Below, one piece after another: positions 22,591-32,100 of a stretch of DNA of 64,000 nt. The notes under the pieces are model-generated. The model was given only the letters and a program-made list of their open reading frames with translations, ran no database searches and had not been told where the DNA came from. Position 1 is the first letter of the stretch, and each line of letters opens with the position of its first letter. The stretch comes from Sanderia malayensis (taxonomy: Eukaryota; Cnidaria; Scyphozoa; Semaeostomeae; Pelagiidae), in NCBI GenBank assembly GCA_013076295.1, contig RQOL01000519.1, positions 2,966,488 through 3,030,487 on the forward strand. The letters run 5' to 3'. A program made the translations under genes and the position numbers.

Positions 22591-22720
22591 CATTCGCAAG
22601 CATGTAGCGGACAATCCATTAGCTGCGTGGGGGTAAGATGCTCCCTACGTTGTGGATGACCACTGTGATGGCAAAGGCGTCAACAAAGCAGCATTAAGCA
22701 GCTCATTATAACCGACTTAG
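22591..22720 (+). pseudogene. hAT-like (KIAA1586-type) relic, part 2, starting with the duplicated 64 bp
   Basis: The first 64 bases repeat 15129-15192 and are followed by sequence that continues the same relic in frame after a stop (APYVVDDHCDGKGVNKAALS). This shows that BEL-1 entered this transposase. The end of the relic is not sharp. Confidence 0.55.
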
Positions 22721-23815
22721 TCTCCCCTGGAATGATGGGGATCTGACACTCTTGCGTTACATTGGGAGTGTGAGTAAAACATTCCAAGCTGCCATTTTAA
22801 AAGTTTACCTTGCTGCCGTTCGCTCGCTGCATATCTCCCAAGGGTACCAGGATCCCATCTTGAACTGTAATTGTATCCCCATGGCAATTAAAGGGACTTC
22901 GTAGATCTACTTATGGCAGGCCTCCCAAGCTACCTATCACAGCTCTGTCACGATTTACTCATGAGCATCGAGCCCGTTACGTAATCTCTATATTTAGTAT
23001 CATCCGCAATGTTTTTATATGGAAACTTAACCTGCTACTACGTTAACGAAATTGTTTGCACACGTACCTATGTTATTTTTATAGTTTATGTAATTCCTTC
23101 CACGCAATGTTTATTTTTAGTTTTCCATTTTATATAAATAAGTGTAATTGTGTCAGCAGATGGAGATACATTCGAGTAGCAGACTGAGAATCTGGTTGAA
23201 CTTTATGTTGTCTATTCCTCTCGGTTATTGGGGTCTGTGACAGCTCTTGTTCTGCATATCATAAAGATGCAGCTGAACCTGAACAAATTTAATGATGTTA
23301 TGTTCTGGGCTGCCTAATGTACAGCCTTTTTCAGCTTCCTCTGAGCTGGCGAATTCACATCTCAAACCCAGTTTTCATCTCGCTTTCACTTGTCCCCGGA
23401 TAGCCTTTCAATTGACCCTGCGCCAGATAATGTTTTTGTTTTCCTGCCACGTTCAAAAACCGATCAACTAGGCAAAGGTTGTTCTGTCGTTTTGGCACGC
23501 TCCAGTTCTCATCTTTGCCTCGTGACAGCGCTTATGACTTTTATGCTGCTAAGAAGCGCGTAAAGAGGTCATTTGTTTATTCATGGCGATGGGTGCCCAT
23601 TGTCAAAAAAGAAGTTAAATAAGCGGCTCCAAGAAGTGCTTTCGGCTGCTGGTTGGAAAGGAAGGTTTACTTTTCATAGTTTCCGCGTTGGGGAGCCACA
23701 AAGCACTTGGTCGATGGTCTAGCGAAGCTTACCAGGTTTATATTAAATTGCCCCAACATCGTCTAGTGTCTGCTTCACAATGCCCGGCCTTGGCCACCAC
23801 TCTGATAGCATAAGA
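22721..23815 (+). pseudogene. DIRS-type tyrosine recombinase relic, split by a solo LTR
   Basis: Fragments read as AAILKVYLAAVRSLHISQGY (near 22787-22845), then after the solo LTR NDVMFWAA and AFFSFL (near 23293-23340), PRSKTDQLGKGCSVVL (near 23450), and RFTFHSFRVGEP (near 23663-23700). The HSFR box holds the conserved His-x-x-Arg of tyrosine recombinases as found in DIRS/Ngaro elements. Stops and frame changes are common, and the region after the HSFR box has lost the G-A-A stretch. This is an old, dead copy, unrelated in position to the DIRS element at 36-39 kb. Confidence 0.7.
22946..23242 (+). mobile_element. solo LTR with GCTC target duplication
   Basis: The 297-bp segment starts TGTCACGATTTACTC and ends GGTCTGTGACA, so its ends form the inverted repeat TGTCAC/GTGACA. 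GCTC occurs directly before (22942-22945) and after (23243-23246). A TATATAAATAAG box lies inside (near 23132). It interrupts the tyrosine-recombinase relic, whose coding similarity resumes right after it. Most likely it is the remnant of an LTR retrotransposon after LTR-LTR recombination; the 4-bp duplication fits Ty3/gypsy. Confidence 0.78.
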
Positions 23816-24180
23816 CTTTATAAATTTAGTGTGCTATTTTGTAGCTGTAATTGTTAGGTTATTATTTTTCGTTTTTTTTACTTGCCCTGTTGATTAACAT
23901 TTTTGTAAATCGATACGACACATTATGCTTTACGATCATCCCAGTTTTCCTTTCAGTGTTTCATTATCTATTTGCGAGTTATTTGGAGGAAGCGGCAAAC
24001 TTTATAACCGACCTTGAAGTGTCTTTGGGACGGATGTGTCAAAACATTTGCACCTGTGAATCATTCTTTTCCTTTATTACTCAACCAACTCACATCAACT
24101 GTACCACTAAATTCAACCCATTCTTTGAGCTTAACCTTCACTATTAAGACGACTTTTTACATCTTCAAATTCGACAACAG
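23816..24180. other. stretch without a recognised gene
   Basis: It contains short hydrophobic open frames only. I see no domain, repeat end or RNA gene that I can support. Confidence 0.4.
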
Positions 24181-25038
24181 TATGTCTGAAGCAGCTTCAT
24201 CTTCGTGCAGTAAAAAGAAAAATATGACCAAAAGTTTCGCACCGAATGGATGTTCGATTCGGCTTTCAAGCAGTGTGTCATAGGGTGTTTGTAGTTCCAA
24301 AAGCAGGACAATCTGAACCCTCATGCAAGTACTGTGGCAAGTCTATTTCGTGCTACAAAACAGCTTTACTGTGACACAGTGAAACTTCACAACATAAGAG
24401 GGCAGCATCATGTGCCAAGAATCAGATGGCGTTTTCTCACAGTTTGCAAAAACAGATAGATTACAGCAACTACAAAGAAACAACTGTAACACAAGTGGCG
24501 TCATTTATTGCAGAGCATAATTTGTCTGTAAGTCTTAGCAGTTCTCTTTTGGATCTTATTAAAGCCAGAGCTCCGAAGGACCCAAAAGAATCTTCAAACC
24601 TTTTGGGAAGTAAGCATGGCTGCTACTAAGTGTACAAACATAATTCGTCAAGGTACAGGCCTGCATTCTGCGAAAGAGCTTGTAAAAACCTTGTGAGGTA
24701 CAAACTTCAGCATCATTCCAGATGAAACCACTGATGTTTCTTCCGAAAAGCAGCTTGGAATTTGCGTCATGCACAGTGAAGATGATATTTCTCCAGTGAC
24801 TCATTTTTTTTTACCCGACTTCAATTAAAAGAGGAACTGCTGAAGGCATACACAATGCCTTCAGCAGTTCCTTTGCAAGACTGCTTTTGAAGAAAAAAAA
24901 ATTATCGGCTTTTCTTCTGATACATGTAACGTCATGTTTAGAGAAAAAAGTGGCGTTGCAACCCTGCTAAAAAAAGATCTTCCACATGTGGTTACTATTA
25001 AATGTAGTTGCCACATGATTTTCTTATGTGTATCTCAT
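24181..25038 (+). pseudogene. hAT transposase relic 2, N-terminal half
   Basis: It begins MSEAASSSCSKKKNM at 24181. After a frame change it reads KYDQKFRTEWMFDSAFKQ, and then a zinc-finger segment SCKYCGKSISCYKTAL with a degraded distal histidine part (SQHKRAASCA). It continues ETTVTQVASFIAEHNLS, IIPDETTDVSSEKQLGIC (D-E-T-T-D block) and GFSSDTCNVMFREKSGVAT, up to TIKCSCHMIFLCVSHH. These are the BED/hAT blocks around the first catalytic aspartates. Stops and frame changes are present. The reading continues at 32101 after the LINE insert. Confidence 0.72.
24832..24872. repeat. perfect 18-bp stem, 5-nt loop hairpin inside hAT relic
   Basis: AGGAACTGCTGAAGGCAT and ATGCCTTCAGCAGTTCCT are exact reverse complements separated by ACACA. 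It lies in the hAT-like coding segment (KRGTAEGIHNAFSSSFA). Confidence 0.9.
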
Positions 25039-25079
25039 CATGGCTTAGTCACAGACCGAGTGAGTCCCAAGGGTAATGA

Positions 25080-25936
25080 TTATCAGTATCCAGAGGTAGT
25101 AAGAAAAAGAGACGGGACGGCACTAGCAGCAGCAGAAATGACAACAACAGAACGTTTTCAATACACATTTAATCGCCAGCCAGAAACAGAATCTAATAAT
25201 TTGAGAAGACAAACAAATGTAGTCCCAGGGGGGTTGTCATATGCCGAAGTTGTACAGCAACAAAGAGCACCTTTCAGACTGCAAGAAAATAGTAAATAAG
25301 AAAAAAAACAGAAAGATTTCACTCAAAGGAATCGAATTGGCCAGGGAAGCAACACAATAATTCTGGACATGCTACATCATTTCAAGCAAGCAAAGTTAGG
25401 CCTCAAGGATATCGAGAGTTCCATCGAGAGAAACCTGAAATAGCTATCATTGGTGATTCAATTGTGGGAGGTATAAACAGAAGAGATATCAACACAGAAA
25501 CAAAGGATTATTTTGTCACTGTTAAAACATTCAAGGGAGCAACAGTCGATGAAATGGACTCATACATCATCCCAACAATTAAGAAGCAAACAGAGGGTCT
25601 GATCATACATTGCGGAACAAATAATCTCAGAAAAGATGACCCCGACATTATCGCTTCCAAAATCTTGAGCTTGGCATTTGAAGCCAAACAAAGGATAAAG
25701 CATGTAGCTGTTTCAAGTTTGATAGCAAGAGGAGATCCGACATCATGGAGAATAGGAGAAATCACGTAAATCAAACCCTAGAGCGCTCACTGGCTCCCTA
25801 TGGCATATGTTTCATTAAACACAATAATATAGACATTGATTGGAGAGACTCTTTATGGAAAGACGGTATTCACCTTAGTGACCATGGTAATGCAAAATTC
25901 ACAGGTAATTTCATAAGATTTTTAAATGAACCGTGA
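25080..25936 (+). pseudogene. CR1-like ORF1 with SGNH-type esterase domain
   Basis: The N-terminal part (YPEVVRKRDGTALAAAEM, SYAEVVQQQRAPFRLQ) is open to about 25299. The esterase then reads PEIAIIGDSIVGGINRRD (block I Ser in GDSI, 25452-25463), LIIHCGTNNLRKDD (block III) and, after a frame change near 25750, DGIHLSDHGNAKF (block V with catalytic Asp and His). SGNH esterase domains occur in ORF1 of CR1 and related LINEs, where they may bind lipids or particles. All catalytic blocks are visible, but two frame breaks split the protein. Confidence 0.75.
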
Positions 25937-26232
25937 CTATTTAATGAAAGTAATTACTTTGATTTTAACCGTATGGTAATTAGAGCAGTTTCAAGCCTCA
26001 CACTGAACCGTTGTTGTTGCTGTTATGTTATGAACCGTTGGTGTTTTCACATTGGACTATTTGACAATTACTTTGGACATGTTCTAATATCTGTTAGTTC
26101 CGTTTTCATGAGTCAATCAGAGTTCATGTTCAGCTGATGTTGTTTACAGTAGATAAGTATAAACTTGATTATCATTCTTGGTGTTAATGAATACAAATTA
26201 CTGAAATAGATGCAGTCTTATTTATGATAATC

Positions 26233-26811
26233 AAATTGGCATATTAGGCCCAAAGCTAATACAGTCGAACAACACAATCGCCTTAGTCACGTCAATAGCT
26301 AAGAAAGCCACCTTCACTGCGATTCTAAAAACGATTCCATCATGACGAAACACAAATGCCCTTACCCGGGATGCACCTACGAAACAGAGGACATTACCGA
26401 GGCTTTAGCGGTGGTGATGATCGGAGCTCACGCCGCCGGAACACACGTAGCCGCACCGACCGTTGCCACCAAGATTGAGCATGTCAAGCGACCCACAGTC
26501 TCTGCTGCCGGCACGAGCGAAGAATGGACATACTTTCAATCCCGCTGGGATGACTATGTCGAAGCGACTAAAATAACCGGAAAAGATAAAGTGGTACAGT
26601 TGCTTGAGTGCTGTGACGACCTAACCAGCTCGGGAAGGATTTGAAGCGAAACGCCGGCGGTTCGCTTACGGGCAAGCCAATCGCAGAAGTCATGTCATCG
26701 ATCCGGAGACTTGCCGTCCAGGAAGAAAACACTATGGTCGCCCGAGTACAGTACTACACAACATGAAGCAGGACAGGGATGAAACAGTCCACAGCTTGAT
26801 CTGCCCTTAGA
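26233..26811 (+). mobile_element. Ty3/gypsy-like gag fragment inserted between LINE ORFs
   Basis: An open frame 26342-26644 reads MTKHKCPYPGCTYETEDITE ... AAGTSEEWTYFQSRWDDYVE, then stops. The following bases in another frame keep the similarity (GGSLTGKPIAE-like, ENTMVARVQYYT). This is the C2H2-fingered gag found in gypsy-type retrotransposons. It is GC-richer than its surroundings. The 9-bp word ATGATAATC flanks it at 26224-26232 and 26812-26820, suggesting an insertion, but no LTRs are present. It is likely a truncated or retrotransposed copy. Confidence 0.65.
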
Positions 26812-26822
26812 ATGATAATCCA

Positions 26823-27428
26823 ATGCAATCCAAAGATAACATAGAAACTAATTTCTTAGAATATAGCACTGTGTCTTCAGGGTCCCTGGGTATCTCTTTG
26901 TCTAAAGATATAGTTTCCACCGGTTATTCTGAACATTCAATTTTCTCAACTGACGTATCCTTTCAATCAGTTGCTTCTAATGATGTTGACAAAATTTTTG
27001 ACTTGCAAACTAAGTATCCTAACAACCCCCTTATTGGTTTTCTGAATATAAATAGTCTAAGAAACAAAATTATAGATTTACGAATTATTGCTGAGAGATG
27101 CCTTCCAAATGTGCTTCCAATCGAAGAGACAAAACTAAGTGCTGAATTTAGGACTGAAATCTTTCTTTTAAATAATTACCAGCCCCCAATACGCCGTGAT
27201 AGAAATGAACACGGTGGTGGTCTCATGCAGTATGCCAGGAGAGGAGTTGTTTGCAATAGATTAAAGGTACACGAATCAACTTCATTGGAAGTATTATGCT
27301 CTGAGCTGATAGTTTGTAAAAAGAAATGGGTTATTTTCAGTGTCTATAGGCCACCTGACTCAAATTTAGATACTTTTTTGCTGAATTATCGATGTCTTTA
27401 AATCAGGCTCTAGATAAATATGATAATT
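26823..27428 (+). pseudogene. CR1-like ORF2: APE-type endonuclease, N-terminal part
   Basis: The frame contains GFLNINSLRNKIIDLRI (N-I-N block), LPIEETKLSAEF (catalytic Glu in ETK), RRDRNEHGGGLMQYARRGV and ELIVCKKKWVIFSVYRPPDS (the Y-R-P-P block). These are the canonical blocks of LINE apurinic-like endonucleases that nick the target. The 192-residue frame ends at 27401, and similarity goes to about 27428, where the insert begins. The rest of the domain is at 29460 onward. Confidence 0.85.
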
Positions 27429-27511
27429 GCCCCACCTGAAGTGGGGCCCTATTAGCCCACCGTCCGCATACAAGGCTGCCATGGCTTGGGCCTTCAAATC
27501 TCAACTCCTTA

Positions 27512-27863
27512 AGCTAAGGCGCCACGAGGAACATTTTTCATGCGCATGCAATGCAACATTGCTCCATTGCAAGCGCATGAAAAAACTCGCTCGTGGCCCA
27601 TGGTAATTTCTCCTCTGCAATGCAACAAATAACACTGCATGGAGCAAAAATTTTGTTGCGGGAGCACGGGGACAAAATAGATTCAGATCAATTTTGTCCC
27701 CGTGCTCCCGCAACAAAATATTTGCTGTGGAGCAACAAGCAACAAAAATTAAACAGTCTTTGCAACAATTTGTACCTGGCTCCACGGGGAACATTTTCAG
27801 GCGCAGCTATGGGACATATTGCATTGCATGCGCATGAAAAATGTTCCTCGTGGCGCCTTAGCT
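27512..27863. mobile_element. 352-bp multi-hairpin MITE with TTA target duplication
   Basis: Terminal inverted repeats start AGCTAAGGCGCCACGAGG on both ends and stay similar for about 45 bp (through the CATGCGCATGCAATGC region). TTA flanks it at 27509-27511 and 27864-27866, which fits the TWA preference of PIF/Harbinger. Inside is a second palindrome (27652-27723): 29-bp arms, apparently perfect, containing TTGCGGGAGCACGGGGAC. No protein is encoded. Confidence 0.8.
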
Positions 27864-28013
27864 TTACATTCTTGAAATTCTTCGTCGTTGTCCAAGGATG
27901 AGCTGGTTTTTATTTCTGGTCTAAACTGGTTTCGCACAAACTGTTTTTTCATTGGTTTTACGGAAGGGGCGAGGTCAAAAAATCATGATGTGATCACAGA
28001 GACTTGAAGATAC

Positions 28014-28235
28014 GTGATGCACATTGCATGTACAGTATTTGTTGGCAAAGATAAAGTACAAAGGAAGGTTAGGAAGGCACTGTTTGCTGATAATATTGGT
28101 CAAATGGTTATTTCTATATGGGGAGATTTAAACAACCATGTGCAAGAATACGTGTCATGTGAGGTAACAAATGTTGTTACGGTTGGTTTCAATGGCCTAA
28201 AGTTGACTGATCGACCTCCACCAGTTTGGGACTAG
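28014..28235 (+). CDS. short RPA/OB-fold-like open frame
   Basis: The 73-residue frame reads KDKVQRKVRKALFADNIG, then MVISIWGDLNNHVQE and CEVTNVVTVGFNGLKL. The pattern of a strand-rich segment with SIWGDL and YEVTN-like words recalls replication-protein-A type OB folds, which also occur in Helitrons and other DNA transposons. This is resemblance only. No upstream or downstream exon was found, and it may be a relic. Confidence 0.35.
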   Translation: MMHIACTVFVGKDKVQRKVRKALFADNIGQMVISIWGDLNNHVQEYVSCEVTNVVTVGFNGLKLTDRPPPVWD

Positions 28236-28386
28236 TTTAGGACTATAGTTTAGGACTATTTGCGCGGCTATATTGTCAAAAAAGGGCCTATTTTTGTAAA
28301 CAATGGAGACTGCGATGACAAAGTGTGTTGTATACATCTAATTTTTCATTCCCGTCAAAATAATAAATGTGTAATTTCATATTCTT

Positions 28387-28592
28387 AAAATATAGATCTC
28401 CACGGTGTGGTCATAAATTTTTGGCCGCTCTACTTTATTTCTTTCCTACAAAAATTTAAGTCTGAAAACGACTCAGCGACGAAAAAAGTGCTTCGCATGT
28501 ACGCCTACTTTTTACCCCCTGGATGAAATATGAAATCTTTAATGACAGATTAATAAAATATAGCTCTCCACGGTGCGGTCATAAATTTTTGG
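28387..28592 (+). repeat. two ~36-bp direct repeats 168 bp apart
   Basis: Copies at about 28387-28424 and 28555-28592 share AAAATATAG, CTCTCCACGGTG (TCTCCACGGTG in one) and GGTCATAAATTTTTGG. They could be ends of a tandemly inserted repeat or a minimal satellite. Confidence 0.65.
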
Positions 28593-29460
28593 TAGCTCTA
28601 TACGAGGCACCACTGTGAAAGAATCGCACTTTTCATTTCTTATTGTGCTAGCTTCGTTTCCATGTTTGGATCTCGTTTTCAAAAACGAATGTGAAAATGT
28701 GTAATACTGCTAGTTTTCGCGTCTACTTTATTGATTCATTCGTTAGTTTCGTTCATCAATTTGATGTCTTTTCGCATGTGCTTTCGTCTTTTCACATGCC
28801 ATGCCTTTTGGCATCCGTACTGTTTTCGCTTTTGTTAATCTTTTATTTGTAATAGACCTAATATTAATTTGCTTTTCTCGCCGGACGTATCACTTCCCCG
28901 ATTTACGTAGTTAGTTTAATTGTTCTTCGAAATGTTTCACGTGATCTTAGTAGTTTAAATGTATGTGTTTTAGTTTAATTAATTTAGTTTTTAGACTGGC
29001 CTAGTTATGTGAGCACTGAGAAGCATGAGAGCATACCGTTGGGGAACGAGATGTTTGTGAAAGATCTCGTTGCCCCAGTTCTTGGTTTTATTGGATTTAT
29101 TGTTGTGGGGCCGCCGTTTTGAACAGTATTGGAGATGCTGTTGTCGTTTATTCGTCGTTTGTCGTTTATAGATAAGATTTATTGTATGCTGTAAAGAAGC
29201 TCGGTTACGTGTCAGAAATGAAAGAAGAAATATAGAACTGCGTCGTTATTTTGTGTATTCGTGTTCCTATTTACTTGTCCATCTCATCGAAGAAACCGTT
29301 GGTGGTAGAAGAGAAAGAGCCTTAGACCGTCCAGATAACAAATGGTTTGTTGTGTAACCTGAATTCTGTAACAGTGTGCTGCTACGGAATGGACATCAAC
29401 AATACGCTTCGCCTTTTTCTCAAAAATTCTTGGCGGGGCATCTAGTGTCAACTATTGCTA

Positions 29461-30146
29461 GTATAATTAATAATGGGAGAAATTAATATCGATACTCAGG
29501 ATACGGAACACCCAGGATACAATAGATTGGCATCCTTTTGTGATGTTTTTGGGTTATCAAATTTAAAACAAAAACATGTTTTACAAAGAACCACACATCC
29601 TCTATTGATGTCATTCTTACAAACAAACCAAGGAGCTTTCAAAAAACTGACGTTTTTGAGACCGGTCTTAGTGATTGCCATGGTCTAGTCATGACTTCAA
29701 TGAAAGCAGTGATTGCTAGGCTTAATCCTAAAATAATTAGATATCGTAGCTATAAGAACTTTAACCCTAAAAAGTTTCTTCAAGATGTCAAGAACGCCCC
29801 CTTCGAAACCCATAGAAGCGATCCTGATAAGTCCTATGACAACATGATAAATATATTCCGAAATTTGGTTGACAAACATGCACCATTAAAATCAAGAGTT
29901 CAGAGAGGAAACTCAGCCCCTTTTATGACACCAGAATTGAAAAGGGCCATCTATACTCGATCTAGGTTGAAAAGGAGGTATAACAATTACCCTACAGATG
30001 AAAATAAGACAATTTTTAAAAAGCAACGCAATAAATGCGTCACAATAAGGAGGAAAGCCATCAAAAATCATTTTAAAAAGGCCACTGATAATGGTCTGAT
30101 TTCTAATAAAGCTTTTTGGGACCCTGTCGAACCTTTTTTTATCTAA
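29461..30146 (+). pseudogene. CR1-like ORF2: endonuclease C-terminus and linker
   Basis: MGEINIDTQDTEHPGYNR (G-D-x-N block, here G-E-I-N) is followed by a frame change, then by LSDCHGLVMTSMKAV-type sequence (S-D-H block near 29670-29700). The linker reads NFNPKKFLQDVKNAPFE ... PELKRAIYTRSRLKRRYN. The catalytic Asp of the GDxN block is Glu here, an inactivating change. Frame breaks lie near 29570-29690 and after 30146. Confidence 0.8.
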
Positions 30147-31952
30147 TAAAGGTGTGCTTACTGGTTCAGATACTCCTTTGTAAAAGACAATCAAATCATA
30201 ACCGATGATTGGGAATTGACTGAACTACTAAACGAATACTACGTAAATATTCTGGAGAGAACTAGTGGGAAAAAACCCTGTGGTGTTGCTGCTACAACAG
30301 ATGCTGATGTTGATAGGGATATCGTTAGATTAATCTTAGAGAAATATAAAAACCACCCAAGCGTTACTGCAAAACCCAGATGGTACTTTTGAAATTTTCT
30401 CGGTAAATGAAGTAGAGCCTCGGGATGTTGCTCTACTTCTAAAAAATTTGGATGGAAAAAAATCCACAGGGGAAGATCATATACTCCCGAAACTTGTGTC
30501 CCTAGCTGCTAATGAGTTCACAGTTCCATTAGCTAATGCTATCAACTGCAGTATACGCAGTTTTAGATTTCCAGAAAACGCAAAAAAGCTGCCGTATGCC
30601 CCTTAGACAAAGGAGAACAGAATCGCACTGCTGAGAGGAATTTTCGACCTGTTAGTGTGCTGAATACTTTTTCAAAAATATATGAACAATCTCTCGAACA
30701 ACAATTGACATCGCATTTGGATAAAACGCTCTCTATTTTTATCTCAGCTTACAGAAAAGCGCATAGTACGCAGCACATATTGATAAATTTAATAGAGGAC
30801 TGGAGGGCCAAACTTGACAATGATTTCGTCGTGGGAGCCATTTTTATGGATCTCTCAAAGGCCTTTGACTGCATTCCACACGATCTAATCATAGCAAAAC
30901 TTCATGCATATGGCTTCGATGAAAATGCATTAGTTCTCATCAATTCCTATTTAAAACGTAGAAAACAATGTGTCTGGATAAATAATACATATAGTGACCT
31001 AAAAACTGTTGTGTCAGGAGTTCCGCAGGGTTCCGTACTCGGTCCAATCTTGTTTAATTTCTTTTTTAATGATCTCTTTTTCTTTATAAATCAGGCGACC
31101 CTTCATAATTATGCTGATGATAATACCCTCTCCCATTTTTCCCAAACAATGCCCGAGCTTATCAGAATTTTGGAGAATGAAAGCAATGTTGCTTTAAATT
31201 GGCTACAACAAAATGAAATGATTGCAAATCCTGAGAAATTTCATGCTTTGCTTATAAAAAAAGATCGTCTAGATACTAGTGGGCAAAATATAAGCTTTCA
31301 GGGCCATACAATCAAGTCAGAAGAGACAGTGAAACTTTTGGGCGTTACTCTGGATAATAAGTTGAATTTTGATGTACATATATCAGACCTTTGCAAAACG
31401 GCCGCCACACAACTAAATGTTTTGAAACGATTGAGATCATTTATAGGCTTTGAACAGAAAAAGGTACTAGTATAGAGCTTTGTTTACTCTAACTTCAATT
31501 ACTGCCCGTTAGTTTGGTACTTTTCTTCCACGAAGTCACTGCAGAAAATTGAAAAATTACAAGAACGTGCTTTAAGATTTCTTTACAATGATTATAAGAG
31601 CTCATACAATGATTTACTCCAAAAATCAGGAAAATGTACTATGCAAGTTTCGCGTCAAAGAACTCTCTGCATTGAAATCTACAAAACAATAAATAATCTA
31701 AATCCACCATTTTTGAAAAATTTCTTCCAATCAAGATCTTCACGTTATTCTGCAAGGAGCCCTTACGACTTAAACCATATAAGACCAAATACGGTAACTT
31801 TCGGCTCAAATAGTCTTCAATATGTTGGACCTAAAATATGGAACGGTTTACCAAACAATTTGAAATCTGCTGAAAATTTGAAAATATTCAAATCTTTAAT
31901 AAAGCAATGGAATGGCCCAGAATGTAAATGTAGTGCCTGCTGTATGAATTAA
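30147..31952 (+). pseudogene. CR1-like ORF2: reverse transcriptase
   Basis: The region 30147-30656 encodes the RT N-terminus in broken frames (LLKNLDGKKSTGEDHI, NFRPVSVLN). The frame 30657-31475 has the RT blocks: MDLSKAFDCIPHDLI (block A), SGVPQGSVLGPILFNFF (block B), and YADDNTLS with the catalytic aspartates. After a stop at 31475 the thumb and C-terminus follow (LQERALRFLYND, RTLCIEIYKTINNLNPPF, VGPKIWNGLPNNLKSAEN). The motifs are those of CR1/L2-group LINEs. Stops and frameshifts make it non-functional. Confidence 0.85.
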
Positions 31953-32074
31953 AATTTGTTTTTTTGCACCATATACTTTCAGTTTTTCTGGTTTTATATA
32001 ATAAATTTCATTCGACTTAGATTAGTTAACTTTGTATATATTGTATATATTGTTAGCTATGTAAATATCGAATT

Positions 32075-32100
32075 AAAATAAAATAACAACAACAACAACA
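32075..32100 (+). repeat. AAC-repeat tail of the LINE
   Basis: AATAACAACAACAACAACA directly precedes the right copy of the target duplication. Short simple-repeat tails in place of poly(A) are usual for CR1/L2/RTE LINEs. Confidence 0.85.

Larger units (their letters stand above)
27429..29460. mobile_element. unresolved 2-kb insert in the endonuclease region of the LINE
   Basis: The insert separates SLNQALDKYDN (left) from MGEINIDTQDTEHPGY (right), which are adjacent in an intact endonuclease. Its ends are TGCCCCACC (from 27430) and GGCGGGGCA (near 29440), an 8-of-9 inverted match. That could be the terminal repeat of a DNA transposon, but no target duplication is clear. It contains the MITE at 27512-27863, an OB-fold-like frame at 28014-28235 and two copies of a ~36-bp word at 28387 and 28555. 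Nothing else is recognised. Confidence 0.5.
25039..32100 (+). mobile_element. CR1-like LINE, ~7 kb including inserts, in hAT relic 2
   Basis: Flanks are 16-bp near-repeats: CTTATGTGTATCTCAT at 25023-25038 and CTTATGTGCATCGCAT at 32101-32116 (14 of 16 match). These are a decayed target duplication, and the hAT reading frame resumes right after. The 3' end is an AAC-repeat tail. Inside, in order: ORF1 with an SGNH esterase, a gypsy gag fragment, the APE-type endonuclease, an insert with a MITE, then the rest of the endonuclease and the RT. ORF2 is frame-broken several times, so the copy is dead. Confidence 0.85.

Noticed and set aside
22591..22654. Treating the 64-bp repeat as part of the BEL-1 LTR
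   Set aside because: It lies outside both LTRs, matches the interrupted hAT-like coding sequence on the left side, and is not present at the inner LTR borders.
24014..24283. Open frame crossing 24181 as a single gene
   Set aside because: The part before 24181 has no similarity to hAT. The meaningful reading starts at the ATG at 24181 and soon changes frame.
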